Source of the DNA: Deltaproteobacteria bacterium
Lineage (GTDB): Bacteria; Desulfobacterota; Binatia; UBA1149; CAITLU01
DNA: 43,019 nt
Assembly: GCA_016218925.1 (NCBI GenBank)
Contig: JACRCR010000159.1
Span: forward strand, 1 to 43,019
Reading direction: 5' to 3'
How positions within the stretch are numbered: position 1 is the first letter of the stretch; each line of letters opens with the position of its first letter. Below, in pieces: positions 8,153 through 17,272 of the stretch. A program made the position numbers and the translations under genes. The notes below the pieces were generated by a model. That model was not told the DNA's origin and did no database searches. It worked only from the letters and a program-made list of their open reading frames with translations.

Positions 8153-8509
8153 ATGCCGAGAGTTACCAGAGGAACCAAGGGCCACCGCCGACACAAGAAG
8201 ATCCTTGAGATCGCCAAGGGCTACGTCGGCGGGCGAAAGCTCTACCGTCAAGGCCGCGAGACGGTAGAGAAGGGCCTCACGTACGCGTTTCGTGATCGCA
8301 AGGCGCGCAAGCGCGACTTCCGCCGTCTGTGGATCGTGCGCATCAACGCGGCCGCGCGTCTCGAAGGGTTGAGCTACGGGTTACTGATGCACGGGCTCAA
8401 ACAGGCCGGAGTCGAACTGGACCGCAAGGTTCTGGCCGAGATGGCGGTCAACGAGCGCGCGGCATTCAACGAATTGGTGGCCTTGGCCAAGTCCAAGCTT
8501 GCCGCTTGA
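8153..8509 (+). CDS. rplT: 50S ribosomal protein L20
   Basis: Early-assembly 23S rRNA-binding protein of 118 residues. The basic N-terminal tail [18 protein letters not shown] and the globular part [31 protein letters not shown] and [11 protein letters not shown] are canonical. A good AGGAGAAGAG Shine-Dalgarno precedes ATG 8153. It follows rpmI by 33 nt and precedes pheS by 9 nt, so it is part of the same operon. Confidence 0.97.
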   Translation: MPRVTRGTKGHRRHKKILEIAKGYVGGRKLYRQGRETVEKGLTYAFRDRKARKRDFRRLWIVRINAAARLEGLSYGLLMHGLKQAGVELDRKVLAEMAVNERAAFNELVALAKSKLAA

Positions 8510-8518
8510 GTTGCGGCC

Positions 8519-9559
8519 GTGGCCGCTTCCGCGCATGACCAGCAACTTCCGGAGGCTATCTCCGAGGAAGCGCTCGCGCGTATCCAAGCAAGCTCGGACA
8601 GCGCCTCGCTCGAGGCGCTGCGTGTCGAGTACCTGGGTAAGAAAGGCCGCCTGACCGGTGCGCTCAGAGCGCTGGGATCGCTCGCGCCTGCGGAACGCCC
8701 GGCCTTCGGACAGCGGGTCAACCGAGCCAAGGAAGCGCTGGACGCAGCACTCGCGGCGCGCGGCGAAGAACTGCGCCTGCGGCGGCGCGAGGCTGCGCTG
8801 GAGGCTTCGGCGGTCGACGTCACGCTACCTGGATTCGGTCCCACGCCGGGCCGTCCGCATCCGTTATCCAGGACACTCACCGAGATCTGCGACGTCCTTG
8901 GAGGGATGGGCTTCACGGTCGAGGAAGGACCGGAAGTCGAGGACGACTACCACAACTTCGAAGCGCTCAACATGCCGGCGGACCATCCGGCCCGCGACAT
9001 GCAAGATACTTTCTTCGTCGGCGATGACAGAGTACTCCGAACGCATACTTCGCCCGTGCAGATCCGGGTCATGGAGCGGCAGCCGCCACCGTTGCGCATC
9101 ATCGCTCCGGGAGCCGTATACCGGAACGACGACGACGCGACTCACTCACCTATGTTCCACCAGGTCGAAGGCCTGATGGTGGATCGCGGCGTGACTTTCG
9201 CGCACTTGAAAGGCGTGCTCACGACTTTTCTCCGGCGCGTCTTCGAACGCGAGGTCGGGGTGAGGCTGCGGCCGAGTTTCTTCCCTTTCACCGAGCCCAG
9301 TGTCGAGGTCGATGTCGGTTGCGTGGTCTGCGGTCAGCGCGGCGGCGAGTGCCGCGTCTGCAAGGGGACGGGTTGGCTCGAAATCCTCGGCGCAGGGATG
9401 GTCGATCCAGCGGTCTTCGCCCACGTCGGTTACGATCCGGAGGAATTCACAGGGTTTGCCTTCGGCGTAGGGGTAGAACGCATCGCGATGCTCAAGTACG
9501 GAATCGACGACATCCGTCTGTTCTACGGCGGCGACTTGCGCTTCCTGCGGCAGTTCTAG
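8519..9559 (+). CDS. pheS: Phenylalanine-tRNA ligase alpha subunit
   Basis: Catalytic subunit of the (alpha-beta)2 enzyme that charges tRNA-Phe. An N-terminal helical hairpin (residues about 15-95, with [13 protein letters not shown]) is followed by the class II core: [19 protein letters not shown], the motif-2 region [22 protein letters not shown], and the C-terminal [21 protein letters not shown] four-Cys knuckle ([14 protein letters not shown]) sits in the catalytic domain as in many PheS proteins. Length 346 is normal. GTG start; 9 nt from pheT. Confidence 0.97.
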   Translation: MAASAHDQQLPEAISEEALARIQASSDSASLEALRVEYLGKKGRLTGALRALGSLAPAERPAFGQRVNRAKEALDAALAARGEELRLRRREAALEASAVDVTLPGFGPTPGRPHPLSRTLTEICDVLGGMGFTVEEGPEVEDDYHNFEALNMPADHPARDMQDTFFVGDDRVLRTHTSPVQIRVMERQPPPLRIIAPGAVYRNDDDATHSPMFHQVEGLMVDRGVTFAHLKGVLTTFLRRVFEREVGVRLRPSFFPFTEPSVEVDVGCVVCGQRGGECRVCKGTGWLEILGAGMVDPAVFAHVGYDPEEFTGFAFGVGVERIAMLKYGIDDIRLFYGGDLRFLRQF

Positions 9560-9568
9560 GAAAGCGTC

Positions 9569-12019
9569 ATGCGGGTTTCCTGCAACTGGCTCTCGCAATT
9601 CGTGGTCGGCCTTCCGGCGGTCGAGGAAGTCGCCGCTCGTCTGACCATGGGTGGTCTCGAAGTGGAGTCCATCGAGAGCCCCGTTCTTCAATACGGCGAC
9701 CGTCTCGTGCTCGCGCGTATCGTCGAGATGGGGCCGCATCCATCGGCGGACCGGCTCTCGCTGTGTCAGGTGGACGACGGTGAGGGATGCTCGGCGATCG
9801 TCTGTGGTGCTCGCAACATGAAGGCGGGGGACACCGTCGTCCTGGCGCGCCCGGGTTGCGAACTCCCGGGCGGCGTTCGCATCAAGGTTGCCAAGCTGCG
9901 CGGCATCGAGTCGCGAGGGATGCTGTGTTCGGCGGCCGAACTCGGTCTTGCGGCCACGGGCGACGGGATCCTCGTTCTCGAACCGGGGCTGGTCGCGGGC
10001 GCGCCGGCAGCGCCGCTGCTGGGGCTCGACGACTCGATCATGGAACTCTCGATCACTCCCAACCGCGGCGATTGTCTCAGTATACGTGGTGTAGCGCGCG
10101 AGGTCGCCGCGCTGTGCGGCGCGAGGCTCGCGCCGGCTTTCGAACTGCCCTTGCCGCCGTGGAGTTCCAGCCGTGATCGACCGCCCGTTCGGATCGATGC
10201 TTCCGGGGCGTGCTCGCACTACAGGGGCATCGTGGTCCGTGGCGTCAGTGTAGGGTCTTCGCCGACGTGGCTTCGCACCCGGCTGGCGGCGGCAGGACTT
10301 CGTCCGATCAGCAACGTCGTCGATGTAACCAACTACGTTCTCGTGGAAGCCGGGCAGCCGTTGCACGCCTTCGATCTCGCGCTGCTTGCCGGGCCGGAGT
10401 TGGCGGTGCGGTACGCCCGCTCGGGTGAGCGGTTGCGTACGCTCGACGATCGCGATGTCGACCTCGACTGCGGCGACTTGGTGATCGCGGATGCGAATGG
10501 CCCCGTGGCACTGGCCGGCGTGATGGGCGGTGCGGACACGGCGGTGCGCGAAGGTAGCTGTGATATTTTCTTGGAAGGGGCCGCATTCACGCCGGCCGCC
10601 GTTCGTCGAACCAGTCGTCGACTCGGCATCCTGACGGATTCCTCGGCGCGCTTCGAGCGTGGTATCGATACCGGCGCGGTCGAGGCGGCACTCTGGCGTG
10701 CGGCGCGATTGATCGTCGAGGTGGCTGGCGGTCGGATCGAAGAAGGATTCTGCGGCGACGGCGTCGCTCCCGCGGCCGGCGAGCCGATAGTGCTGCGTTC
10801 ATCGCGCGTCGAGAAGATCCTCGGCAGCGCGGTTCCGCCGCAGCAGGCACAGCGAATTCTGACTTCGCTCGGCGCGGTGGCGGCTGCGCATCCTTCGGGT
10901 TTGGAAGTGACGGCTCCGAGTCACCGCAACGATCTCGTGCGCGAGATCGACCTGATCGAAGAGATCGCCAGGGTCCGAGGGTACGATACCTTCGGGTCGG
11001 AGTTGCCCGCGATACGGATGCAGCCGGTATCGCTGTCCGCTTGCGATCGTGCGGCGCGTGAGCTGCGTGCATCGCTGGCGTCGCGCGGTTTCTACGAGCA
11101 CGTCGGTCTGTCGTTCGCATCCGCCGACACGAACGCGCGCCTGCGCGGACTGCATCGCGACGAGAGCGAGTGCGTTCGCGTTCGCAATCCACTACGTGTG
11201 GACGAGAGTGAACTGCGTCGCAGCGCGCTTGCGTCGTTGCTGGAAGCCTACAGGCTCAATCTCTCAGTGGGCCAGAGCCGGGTCGATCTGTTCTGTCTGG
11301 GACGCACGTTTTCGTGGGAATCCGACGGTTCTACGGACCGCGGCGGCGCGCCGGCCGCGCACGCCCACGGCGGGCGCGCCGTCTGTCAGATCGAGACCTT
11401 GGCGGGACTGCTGGCCGGGCCGCGGCCCGGGCGTGGGCTCGGGCGCGGCGAAGCCCCGGCGTTCGGGGACGCGAAAGCAGCGGTTGAAGCGGCGCTGGCG
11501 CTGCTTGCGCCCTACGGCCGCGTCCGCTTCGTCCCGTGCGCGGAGCGCCCGGAGTACCACCCGCTGGCCTGTGCCAGGGTACTGGCTGGGGCCGATCCGG
11601 TCGGGTACCTCGGCCGCCTCCATCCGGTGATGGCGGAAGAGCTTGAAATCACGGAGGAAATCTACCTCTTCGAAGTTGACTGGCGGAAGGTCGTTGAGTA
11701 TTCTCCCCGCCACGAGGGGCTACGCCCGATCCCGCGTTATCCGAGTTCGAGCAGGGATGTTTCACTGCTCGTTCCGCGCCGACTGGCGGCAAGCGCAGCG
11801 ATCGAGGTCGTGGAACGGCTGGCCGATCCCTGCATCGAGAGCATTTCCGTGTTCGACGAGTACACGGGGGCAGGCATCGACGAGGCGGACAAGGCCCTGG
11901 GGTATACGATCGTGTATCGCGCCGGCGACCGGACGCTCACCGAAGCGGAAGTTACCGCGCTGCACGGACGGGTGGTGGGGGAATTGGCCGAACAACTACG
12001 AGCCCGGGTGCGCACCTGA
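9569..12019 (+). CDS. pheT: Phenylalanine-tRNA ligase beta subunit
   Basis: Structural, editing and tRNA-binding subunit of PheRS, 816 residues. Domains in order: N-terminal EMAP/tRNA-binding fold (about 40-150; LSLCQVDDGEG and GIESRGMLCSAAELGL), B3/B4 editing domain (about 210-390; SNVVDVTNYVLVEAGQPLHAFD), B5 (about 405-475, with HRNDLVREIDLIEEIARVRG), the inactive class II-like core, and a C-terminal ferredoxin-fold anticodon-binding domain (about 720-816; YPSSSRDVSLLVPRRL). Full length with no break. It ends 46 nt before ihfA. Confidence 0.97.
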   Translation: MRVSCNWLSQFVVGLPAVEEVAARLTMGGLEVESIESPVLQYGDRLVLARIVEMGPHPSADRLSLCQVDDGEGCSAIVCGARNMKAGDTVVLARPGCELPGGVRIKVAKLRGIESRGMLCSAAELGLAATGDGILVLEPGLVAGAPAAPLLGLDDSIMELSITPNRGDCLSIRGVAREVAALCGARLAPAFELPLPPWSSSRDRPPVRIDASGACSHYRGIVVRGVSVGSSPTWLRTRLAAAGLRPISNVVDVTNYVLVEAGQPLHAFDLALLAGPELAVRYARSGERLRTLDDRDVDLDCGDLVIADANGPVALAGVMGGADTAVREGSCDIFLEGAAFTPAAVRRTSRRLGILTDSSARFERGIDTGAVEAALWRAARLIVEVAGGRIEEGFCGDGVAPAAGEPIVLRSSRVEKILGSAVPPQQAQRILTSLGAVAAAHPSGLEVTAPSHRNDLVREIDLIEEIARVRGYDTFGSELPAIRMQPVSLSACDRAARELRASLASRGFYEHVGLSFASADTNARLRGLHRDESECVRVRNPLRVDESELRRSALASLLEAYRLNLSVGQSRVDLFCLGRTFSWESDGSTDRGGAPAAHAHGGRAVCQIETLAGLLAGPRPGRGLGRGEAPAFGDAKAAVEAALALLAPYGRVRFVPCAERPEYHPLACARVLAGADPVGYLGRLHPVMAEELEITEEIYLFEVDWRKVVEYSPRHEGLRPIPRYPSSSRDVSLLVPRRLAASAAIEVVERLADPCIESISVFDEYTGAGIDEADKALGYTIVYRAGDRTLTEAEVTALHGRVVGELAEQLRARVRT

Positions 12020-12065
12020 TGAACACGGTGCGGCGCCGCGGTGGCAGGCACGAAGGGCGTCGCTC

Positions 12066-12350
12066 ATGACCAAGGCCGAAATCGTCGAGCGTATCTACGA
12101 GCGGGTCGGGTTCTCAAAAAAAGAGGCCGCGGAGGTGGTGGAATCCATCTTCGAGGTCATCAAGGCCCGGCTCGAACAGGGCGAGAAGGTCAAGATCTCG
12201 GGGTTCGGGAACTTCGTGATCAACGAGAAGCGGCCACGCAAGGGGCGCAACCCGCAAACCGGAGATGAGATCGTCATCACGGGTCGAAGGGTGCTCAGCT
12301 TCAAGCCCAGTCAGGTGCTCAAGCGGACGATAAACGTCGAGGGTGTCTGA
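12066..12350 (+). CDS. ihfA: Integration host factor subunit alpha (HU/IHF family)
   Basis: DNA-bending nucleoid protein of 94 residues. MTKAEIVERIYERVGFSKKE, the core GEKVKISGFGNFVI, and the DNA-arm motif RKGRNPQTGDEI with the intercalating Pro are standard IHF/HU. Position after pheT and before a MerR-type gene matches the ihfA locus of many proteobacteria, which favours IHF-alpha over HU. ATG 12066 is chosen; the frame is open upstream but only as a shadow of pheT. IHF normally assists sigma-54 promoters, and such a promoter lies about 0.6 kb downstream. Confidence 0.93.
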   Translation: MTKAEIVERIYERVGFSKKEAAEVVESIFEVIKARLEQGEKVKISGFGNFVINEKRPRKGRNPQTGDEIVITGRRVLSFKPSQVLKRTINVEGV

Positions 12351-12352
12351 TC

Positions 12353-12760
12353 GTGAACGAAGACACCGTCCAGGACGAGGCCGGCCAGGACCCCGCTGAG
12401 GCGCCCGCAGCCTCGTCGCATCCGGCACTCCCCGCGGACAAGCTCTATTTCAAGATCGGCGAGGTGGCCAAGATCGTCGGGGTGAAACCTTACGTCCTGC
12501 GCTACTGGGAGTCGGAGTTCAGCGTCATCAAGCCGGGCAAGACGCGCTCCAAGCATCGGCTCTACCGTCGCCGGGATGTGGAGACCCTGTTGAGGATCAA
12601 GGATCTTCTACACGGTCGTCGCTTCACTATCGAAGGGGCCAGGCGCCAACTCCGGCAGGAGGCCGCCGCCGAAAGCGCCGAGGCCTCACCGGTGGCCGGC
12701 ACCGAGTCGCTCAAAGAAGTACGCGACGCGCTGGTTGCGATTCGCGACGCGCTGGCCTGA
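12353..12760 (+). CDS. MerR family transcriptional regulator
   Basis: 135-residue protein with an N-terminal winged-helix MerR domain after a 30-residue acidic, probably disordered lead. Signature: YFKIGEVAKIVGVKPYVLRYWE, then TRSKHRLYRRRDVETLLRIKDLL. This is the ihfA-linked MerR type, lacking an effector domain; only a short Ala/Glu-rich coiled tail follows. GTG start with GAGGGTG upstream, 2 nt after the ihfA stop. Target unknown. Confidence 0.9.
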   Translation: MNEDTVQDEAGQDPAEAPAASSHPALPADKLYFKIGEVAKIVGVKPYVLRYWESEFSVIKPGKTRSKHRLYRRRDVETLLRIKDLLHGRRFTIEGARRQLRQEAAAESAEASPVAGTESLKEVRDALVAIRDALA

Positions 12761-12805
12761 ACCAAGCCCGTTCCCTCTGTCTCATTCGAGGCGGGGCTTC
12801 GCGCG

Positions 12806-12832
12806 GGCACTGCCCGCGCGGCGGGCAGTGCC
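12806..12832 (+). terminator. Perfect 12-bp GC-rich hairpin after the merR gene
   Basis: GGCACTGCCCGC (12806-12817), loop GCG, GCGGGCAGTGCC (12821-12832). An exact 12-bp stem with a 3-nt loop, 46 nt after the stop. It is not followed directly by Ts; a T6 run occurs later at 12891-12896 after a possible aggcga/tcgcct pairing. Probable transcript end of the thrS-merR operon. Confidence 0.5.
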
Positions 12833-12906
12833 TGACAAAGAGGCGATTGCGTCTCGACCTCCTGCGTTGAACTCCGCGTTTCGACTCGCCTTTTTTCCGC
12901 CCGGCG

Positions 12907-12922
12907 TGGCATGACGGTTGCT
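12907..12922 (+). promoter_or_regulatory. Sigma-54 (RpoN) type promoter of amtB
   Basis: TGGCATGACGGTTGCT matches the consensus TGGCAYRNNNNTTGCW at every defined base, including the -24 GG and -12 GC with correct spacing. It is about 86 nt before the amtB ATG. Ammonium transporter genes are classic NtrC/sigma-54 targets; no clear NtrC site was identified in the short upstream gap. Confidence 0.8.
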
Positions 12923-13007
12923 TGTTGACCGACATCTTCGCTCCGCTCGGTGCGCTGCGGCACGGGGTCGAGAGAAGTCGAACGTAACAGCAATCGGAGG
13001 GACCCCG

Positions 13008-14312
13008 ATGTCTTATCGTGTTCGACTGCGGCGCACCGCGTGCGTCTGCGCTTCTGTTTTGGCTTTTGCCGCTCCTGCCCACGCCGAGGACGCCGCGATC
13101 AACGCCGGCGACACCGCGTGGGTTCTTACCTCCGCCGCACTGGTGCTGCTGATGACGCCGGGGCTCGCGATGTTCTACGGCGGCATGGTGCGCTCGAAGA
13201 ACATGCTTTCGACGCTGATGCACAGCTTCGTCGCAATGGGGCTGATCACGGTCCAGTGGGTGGTAGTCGGCTATTCGCTGTCGTTCAGCGAGGGCGGTGG
13301 GTTTCTGGGCGGACTTTCGTATTCGTTCCTGCATGGTGTGGCCAACGACGCGCCGTGGCCCGGGACCACGATTCCCCACGGCGCTTTCATGATCTTTCAG
13401 ATGATGTTCGCGATCATCACGCCGGCGCTGATCAGCGGGGCGATAGCCGAGCGGATGAAGTTCGGGACCTACTGCCTGTTCATCGTTCTGTGGGCGACGC
13501 TCGTCTACGATCCGATCTGTCACTGGGTGTGGGCTTCGGACGGCTGGCTCTTCAAGATGGGCGCGCTCGACTTCGCCGGCGGTACCGTGGTGCACATCAG
13601 TTCGGGCGTCTCAGCGCTCGCGCTGACGCTGATGCTCGGACGCCGAATCGGCTACCCGCACTCGCCGATGAAGCCCCACAATCTCGGCATGACGCTGCTC
13701 GGGGCCGGGCTGCTCTGGTTCGGCTGGTTCGGGTTCAACGGAGGCAGCGCGCTCGGCGCCAACGCGACCGGCGTCAATGCCTTCGTCGTCACCCACGTCG
13801 CCGCGGCGACCGCGGCCGTGACCTGGTGCGTGATCGAGGCGCTGCACCGCGGAAAGGCCAGCGCGCTGGGATTCGCGTCCGGTGCGGTGGCGGGTCTGGT
13901 CGGAATTACTCCTGCCTGTGGCTTCGTCGGAGTCGCAGGCGCGCTCGGCATCGGCGTATCGGTGGCCCTGGCCTGCTACGGCGGGGTCATGCTCAAGGCC
14001 CGTCTGGGTTACGACGATTCGCTCGACGCGTTCGGCGTCCACGGCGTCGGCGGAACCTGGGGCGCGATCGCGACCGGCATCTTCGCGATCAAGGCGCTCA
14101 CCAAGGATGCGGGCGGATTGCTCGATGCCGGCAACGTCGGTCAGGTGATGACACAGCTCACGGCAGCGGGCGCGACGATCGGCTATGCTTTCGTCGCTAC
14201 GATCGTGCTGGCCCGAGTACTCGACGCCGTCGTCGGGCTGCGCGTGGGCGAGGAGGACGAACGCATGGGTCTCGACCTCGCCGCGCACGGTGAAACCGGT
14301 TACGACATGTAG
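13008..14312 (+). CDS. amtB: Ammonium transporter Amt/AmtB
   Basis: Inner-membrane ammonium channel of 434 residues with a cleavable signal peptide (cut near AHA-EDAA, about residue 26) and 11 predicted membrane segments. Seen: VYDPICHWVWA, carrying the conserved Asp and the first pore His; WFGFNGGSALGANATG; and FGVHGVGGTWGAIATGIF with the second pore His. ATG 13008 has an AATCGGAGG Shine-Dalgarno. A sigma-54-type promoter upstream implies nitrogen-starvation control. No glnK/glnB gene adjoins it, unlike the usual glnK-amtB pair, so its PII partner must be encoded elsewhere. Confidence 0.96.
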   Translation: MSYRVRLRRTACVCASVLAFAAPAHAEDAAINAGDTAWVLTSAALVLLMTPGLAMFYGGMVRSKNMLSTLMHSFVAMGLITVQWVVVGYSLSFSEGGGFLGGLSYSFLHGVANDAPWPGTTIPHGAFMIFQMMFAIITPALISGAIAERMKFGTYCLFIVLWATLVYDPICHWVWASDGWLFKMGALDFAGGTVVHISSGVSALALTLMLGRRIGYPHSPMKPHNLGMTLLGAGLLWFGWFGFNGGSALGANATGVNAFVVTHVAAATAAVTWCVIEALHRGKASALGFASGAVAGLVGITPACGFVGVAGALGIGVSVALACYGGVMLKARLGYDDSLDAFGVHGVGGTWGAIATGIFAIKALTKDAGGLLDAGNVGQVMTQLTAAGATIGYAFVATIVLARVLDAVVGLRVGEEDERMGLDLAAHGETGYDM

Positions 14313-14383
14313 CGGTGGCGTCGTCAGGACGGATCCCGGTTGCCTTGAGCGCCTCGTGTGGCTAGTGTCGCGCCACCCGAATT

Positions 14384-14460
14384 CGGGGCGTGGCGCAGTC
14401 TGGTAGCGCACTCGCTTGGGGTGTGAGTGGTCGCTGGTTCAAATCCAGTCGCCCCGACCA
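14384..14460 (+). tRNA. tRNA-Pro (anticodon GGG)
   Basis: Cloverleaf of 77 nt: acceptor CGGGGCG/CGCCCCG, D arm GCGC/GCGC, anticodon stem CTCGC/GTGAG with loop TTGGGGT (anticodon GGG), T arm GCTGG/CCAGT with loop TTCAAAT. Discriminator A plus encoded CCA (14458-14460). Reads CCC and CCU. Confidence 0.96.
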
Positions 14461-14465
14461 TCGCG

Positions 14466-14497
14466 AAGGCCGGAAGATCGACAGATCTTCCGGCCTT
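14466..14497 (+). terminator. Terminator hairpin after tRNA-Pro
   Basis: A perfect 14-bp stem: AAGGCCGGAAGATC (14466-14479), loop GACA, GATCTTCCGGCCTT (14484-14497). It starts 6 nt after the tRNA CCA and has only a weak T tail, but the position is typical of a tRNA terminator. Confidence 0.75.
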
Positions 14498-14585
14498 CTG
14501 TCAAATCGAGTTCGTTCCGGTTCGCACGTTCTCGCCCTCCACTCGGGTTGACCTCAGGGGGCTCGAAAGGAATCATCGCGCGATC

Positions 14586-15326
14586 ATGGTAGTTGCCTGC
14601 AACGACGACGGGATACAGTCGAGCGGACTCGCCCGCCTCGTGGAGGCGGTGCGCGAGATCGACGACGTCGTCGTCGTGGCGCCGGATCGGGAGCGCTCGG
14701 CGGTCAGTCATGCGCTGACCCTGGAGCGGCCGCTGCGTGCGGACGAGGTCAGACCGGGGTGGTTCGCGGTGGATGGCACGCCGACCGACTGCATCAATCT
14801 GGCACTGAACGGGCTGCTGGCCCAGCGCCCTTGGCTGGTAGTCTCGGGTATCAACCGCGGCGCCAATCTCGGTGACGACATAACCTACTCCGGTACCGTA
14901 TCGGCGGCGATGGAAGCGGTGTTGCTGGGAGTCCCGGCGGTAGCGTTCTCGCAGGTAGGGCGGGTGGCATTCGACTATGACGCAGCCGCGTCCTTTGCGG
15001 CGTTGTTGGTGCGCGTGCTGCGCGACAGGCCGCTGCCAACCGACACCCTGTTGAACGTCAACGTTCCCGATCTCGCCAAGCCGGCCGGGTACTCGATAAC
15101 GAGGCAGGGCAAGCGTCGCTACGGCGACGCAATCATCGAGAAGGTCGATCCACGCGGTCGCAAGTACTACTGGATCGGCGGCGCCGAACTCGATTTCGAC
15201 GATGCGCCGGGGACCGACTTCACGGCCATCCGGGAAGGAAGGATTTCGGTCACCCCGCTGCACCTGGATCTGACGAACTACGAGTCGCTGGAATCGCTGG
15301 TTTCGCTGCCGATCCGGTGGCCCTGA
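14586..15326 (+). CDS. surE: 5'-nucleotidase SurE
   Basis: Metal-dependent nucleoside monophosphate phosphatase, involved in nucleotide turnover and stationary survival. The metal-binding motif NDDGIQSSGL begins at residue 6; ERSAVSHALTLERPL carries the conserved Ser; SGINRGANLGDDITYSGTVS carries the conserved Asn and substrate loop. Length 246 is normal. ATG 14586 gives MVVACNDDG, slightly shorter than the usual MRILLTNDDG, but it is the only good start. In many proteobacteria surE is next to pcm and nlpD; here it is next to apt. Confidence 0.94.
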   Translation: MVVACNDDGIQSSGLARLVEAVREIDDVVVVAPDRERSAVSHALTLERPLRADEVRPGWFAVDGTPTDCINLALNGLLAQRPWLVVSGINRGANLGDDITYSGTVSAAMEAVLLGVPAVAFSQVGRVAFDYDAAASFAALLVRVLRDRPLPTDTLLNVNVPDLAKPAGYSITRQGKRRYGDAIIEKVDPRGRKYYWIGGAELDFDDAPGTDFTAIREGRISVTPLHLDLTNYESLESLVSLPIRWP

Positions 15327-15418
15327 GTGGCGGCGCGGGCGACGGCCAGAACCCTGCGCCGGGCCTGCGTGGCATGACAACGATCGCGTGAACTTCGCGA
15401 AGGAGCCCGTCGAGGAGC

Positions 15419-15940
15419 ATGAACATCCGCGCATTGATTCGCGACATTCCCGACTTCCCCAAACCGGGCATCGTGTTCAAGGACATAACGCCGGTGCTTG
15501 CCGACGGACCTGCGCTGCGCTGGATCGTCGAACGCTTGGCAGAACGCTATCGTGGCCGCGTCGACGCGGTGGTTGGCATCGAGTCGCGCGGCTTCCTGAT
15601 CGGCGCGCCGGTGGCTTATGAGCTCGGGGTCGGTCTTTGCCTCGTGCGCAAGCCTGGCAAGCTGCCTCATGATACGCACGCGGTGACCTATGAACTCGAG
15701 TACGGCAGCGACGCGCTCGAGATCCATCGAGACACGCTCCGTGCCGGCGCGCGCGTGATAGTGCTGGACGATCTGCTGGCCACCGGAGGAACCGCGGTCG
15801 CGACGGTAGAGTTGGTGGGTGCAGCGGGCGGCCACGTGATCGAATGCGGGTTCCTGATCGAACTCGGGTTCCTCGCGGGAAGAGACAGACTCACACCGAC
15901 GCCTTGCTTCTCGCTCGTGCGCTACGATGGCGGCGACTGA
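15419..15940 (+). CDS. apt: Adenine phosphoribosyltransferase
   Basis: Purine salvage: adenine plus PRPP gives AMP. MNIRALIRDIPDFPKPGIVFKD is the family N terminus; VVGIESRGFLIGAPVA, the LVRKPGKLP loop and the PRPP-binding motif VIVLDDLLATGGTA are complete. 173 residues, normal. With surE, 92 nt upstream, it forms a nucleotide salvage pair. Confidence 0.96.
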   Translation: MNIRALIRDIPDFPKPGIVFKDITPVLADGPALRWIVERLAERYRGRVDAVVGIESRGFLIGAPVAYELGVGLCLVRKPGKLPHDTHAVTYELEYGSDALEIHRDTLRAGARVIVLDDLLATGGTAVATVELVGAAGGHVIECGFLIELGFLAGRDRLTPTPCFSLVRYDGGD

Positions 15941-15999
15941 GCGGGCCTGCCTGGGCCGACCGTACGAAGTCGCAACCGAGAATCGACCAGGAGCCCATC

Positions 16000-17211
16000 G
16001 TGGAAGAGTCAGGCTACAAGCAAACTCCGACGTTCAAGGACATGATGAACGACGTGGTCGCGTACGGTTCCTGCTGCGAGTGCGGGAGCTGCGTGTTGGT
16101 GTGCCCGCACAACGTGATCGAGTACGTCGACAGCAAACCGCGGCAGACGGCCAAGCCTGGTGCTGCGTTCGACTACTGTGGCATCAGTGAAGGAATCGGT
16201 TGCGACGTTTGCGCACAGGTGTGTCCGCGTCTGGCCCCGCGTGAATTCCAACTTCCCGACAGGGTATTCGCTGGCGAGCTAGGCACGATGCACCGCGGTG
16301 GGTTCGGCCGCTATCAAGAGATCTACGCCGCCAGGGCGCGCGACGCGCGCATTCTCGAAAACTGCCAGGACGGCGGGGTGGTGACCGCATTGCTGGTGCA
16401 TGCGATGCGGACCGGCAAGATAGACGCGGCGATCGTGGCCGCCGCCGATCGGGACCATCCGTGTGCTCCGCGTCCGATCTGCGCTACCAGCGTGGAGGAG
16501 ATCATCGCGGCCGCGGGCTCCTGGTACACATACTGCCCGAACGACCTGGCTCTGGAGCAGGCGATCGAGAAAGGATGCCGCAGCGTCGCCTTCGTCGGCG
16601 TGCCGTGCCAGATCACTCCGCTGCGCAAGGCGCAGTTGCGCGACCCCGGCTTCATTCGCAGCGGTACCAAGAAAGATAAGATCGTCGAACGTCAGACCCG
16701 GAGCCTGAAGGCGCCGATCGATCCGATCGCGCTGCACATCGGGTTGCTGTGCTCGGAGGTATTCGATTTCGAGGGCCTGATGGTCCGCAAGATCCGGGAT
16801 GGGCTCGGCATCGCACTGACCGACGTCAAGAAGTTCAACGTCAAGGGGGAAGTCCTCGTCTACCGCAACAACGGGGAGTTGGCCAGGATCGACCTGCGCG
16901 AGGCCCAGCAGTACGCGCGGCCCGAGTGCCACCACTGCGGGGATTTTTCCGCGGAACTCGCCGACATCTCTTGTGGCGGGGTTGGGTCGATGGACTGGAC
17001 CATCACCATCACGCGCACTGACCGCGGGCGCCGCATCATGCAGGAACTGATCGACGCCGGTCTGGTCGAGGTGCGTCCGATCGAAGAGTTCGAGAATTCG
17101 CTGAAGGTGTTGCTGAGGCTGGCGCGACGACAGCACCAACGCGTGCCGGTGGGGGAGAGCGGGGCGGCGGCGGTGCGACCGCCTCACTACCTTCCGTCGC
17201 GCGACGCTTGA
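16000..17211 (+). CDS. FrhB/FdhB-type coenzyme F420 hydrogenase/dehydrogenase beta subunit homologue
   Basis: 403-residue iron-sulfur flavoprotein. Cys cluster 1 is C25-C26-x-C28-x2-C31-x3-C35-P; a second set follows with CGISEGIGCDVCAQVCPR. The FrhB N domain is seen in NCQDGGVVTALLVHAM and the C domain in VAFVGVPCQITPLRKAQLRD, HIGLLCSEVFDFEG and PECHHCGDFSAELADISCGG. Family members move electrons between F420 (or a ferredoxin) and iron-sulfur partners. GTG 16000 has AGGAG upstream at a suitable distance. It stands alone, without hydrogenase or formate dehydrogenase subunits, so its redox partner is unknown; F420 use is inference from family only. Confidence 0.85.
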   Translation: MEESGYKQTPTFKDMMNDVVAYGSCCECGSCVLVCPHNVIEYVDSKPRQTAKPGAAFDYCGISEGIGCDVCAQVCPRLAPREFQLPDRVFAGELGTMHRGGFGRYQEIYAARARDARILENCQDGGVVTALLVHAMRTGKIDAAIVAAADRDHPCAPRPICATSVEEIIAAAGSWYTYCPNDLALEQAIEKGCRSVAFVGVPCQITPLRKAQLRDPGFIRSGTKKDKIVERQTRSLKAPIDPIALHIGLLCSEVFDFEGLMVRKIRDGLGIALTDVKKFNVKGEVLVYRNNGELARIDLREAQQYARPECHHCGDFSAELADISCGGVGSMDWTITITRTDRGRRIMQELIDAGLVEVRPIEEFENSLKVLLRLARRQHQRVPVGESGAAAVRPPHYLPSRDA

Positions 17212-17272
17212 TCGAAATCGCGGCGGCGCCGTGCCGCGTCGCGTCACCGGCTCTGGTGCGGTCGTTACGAGT

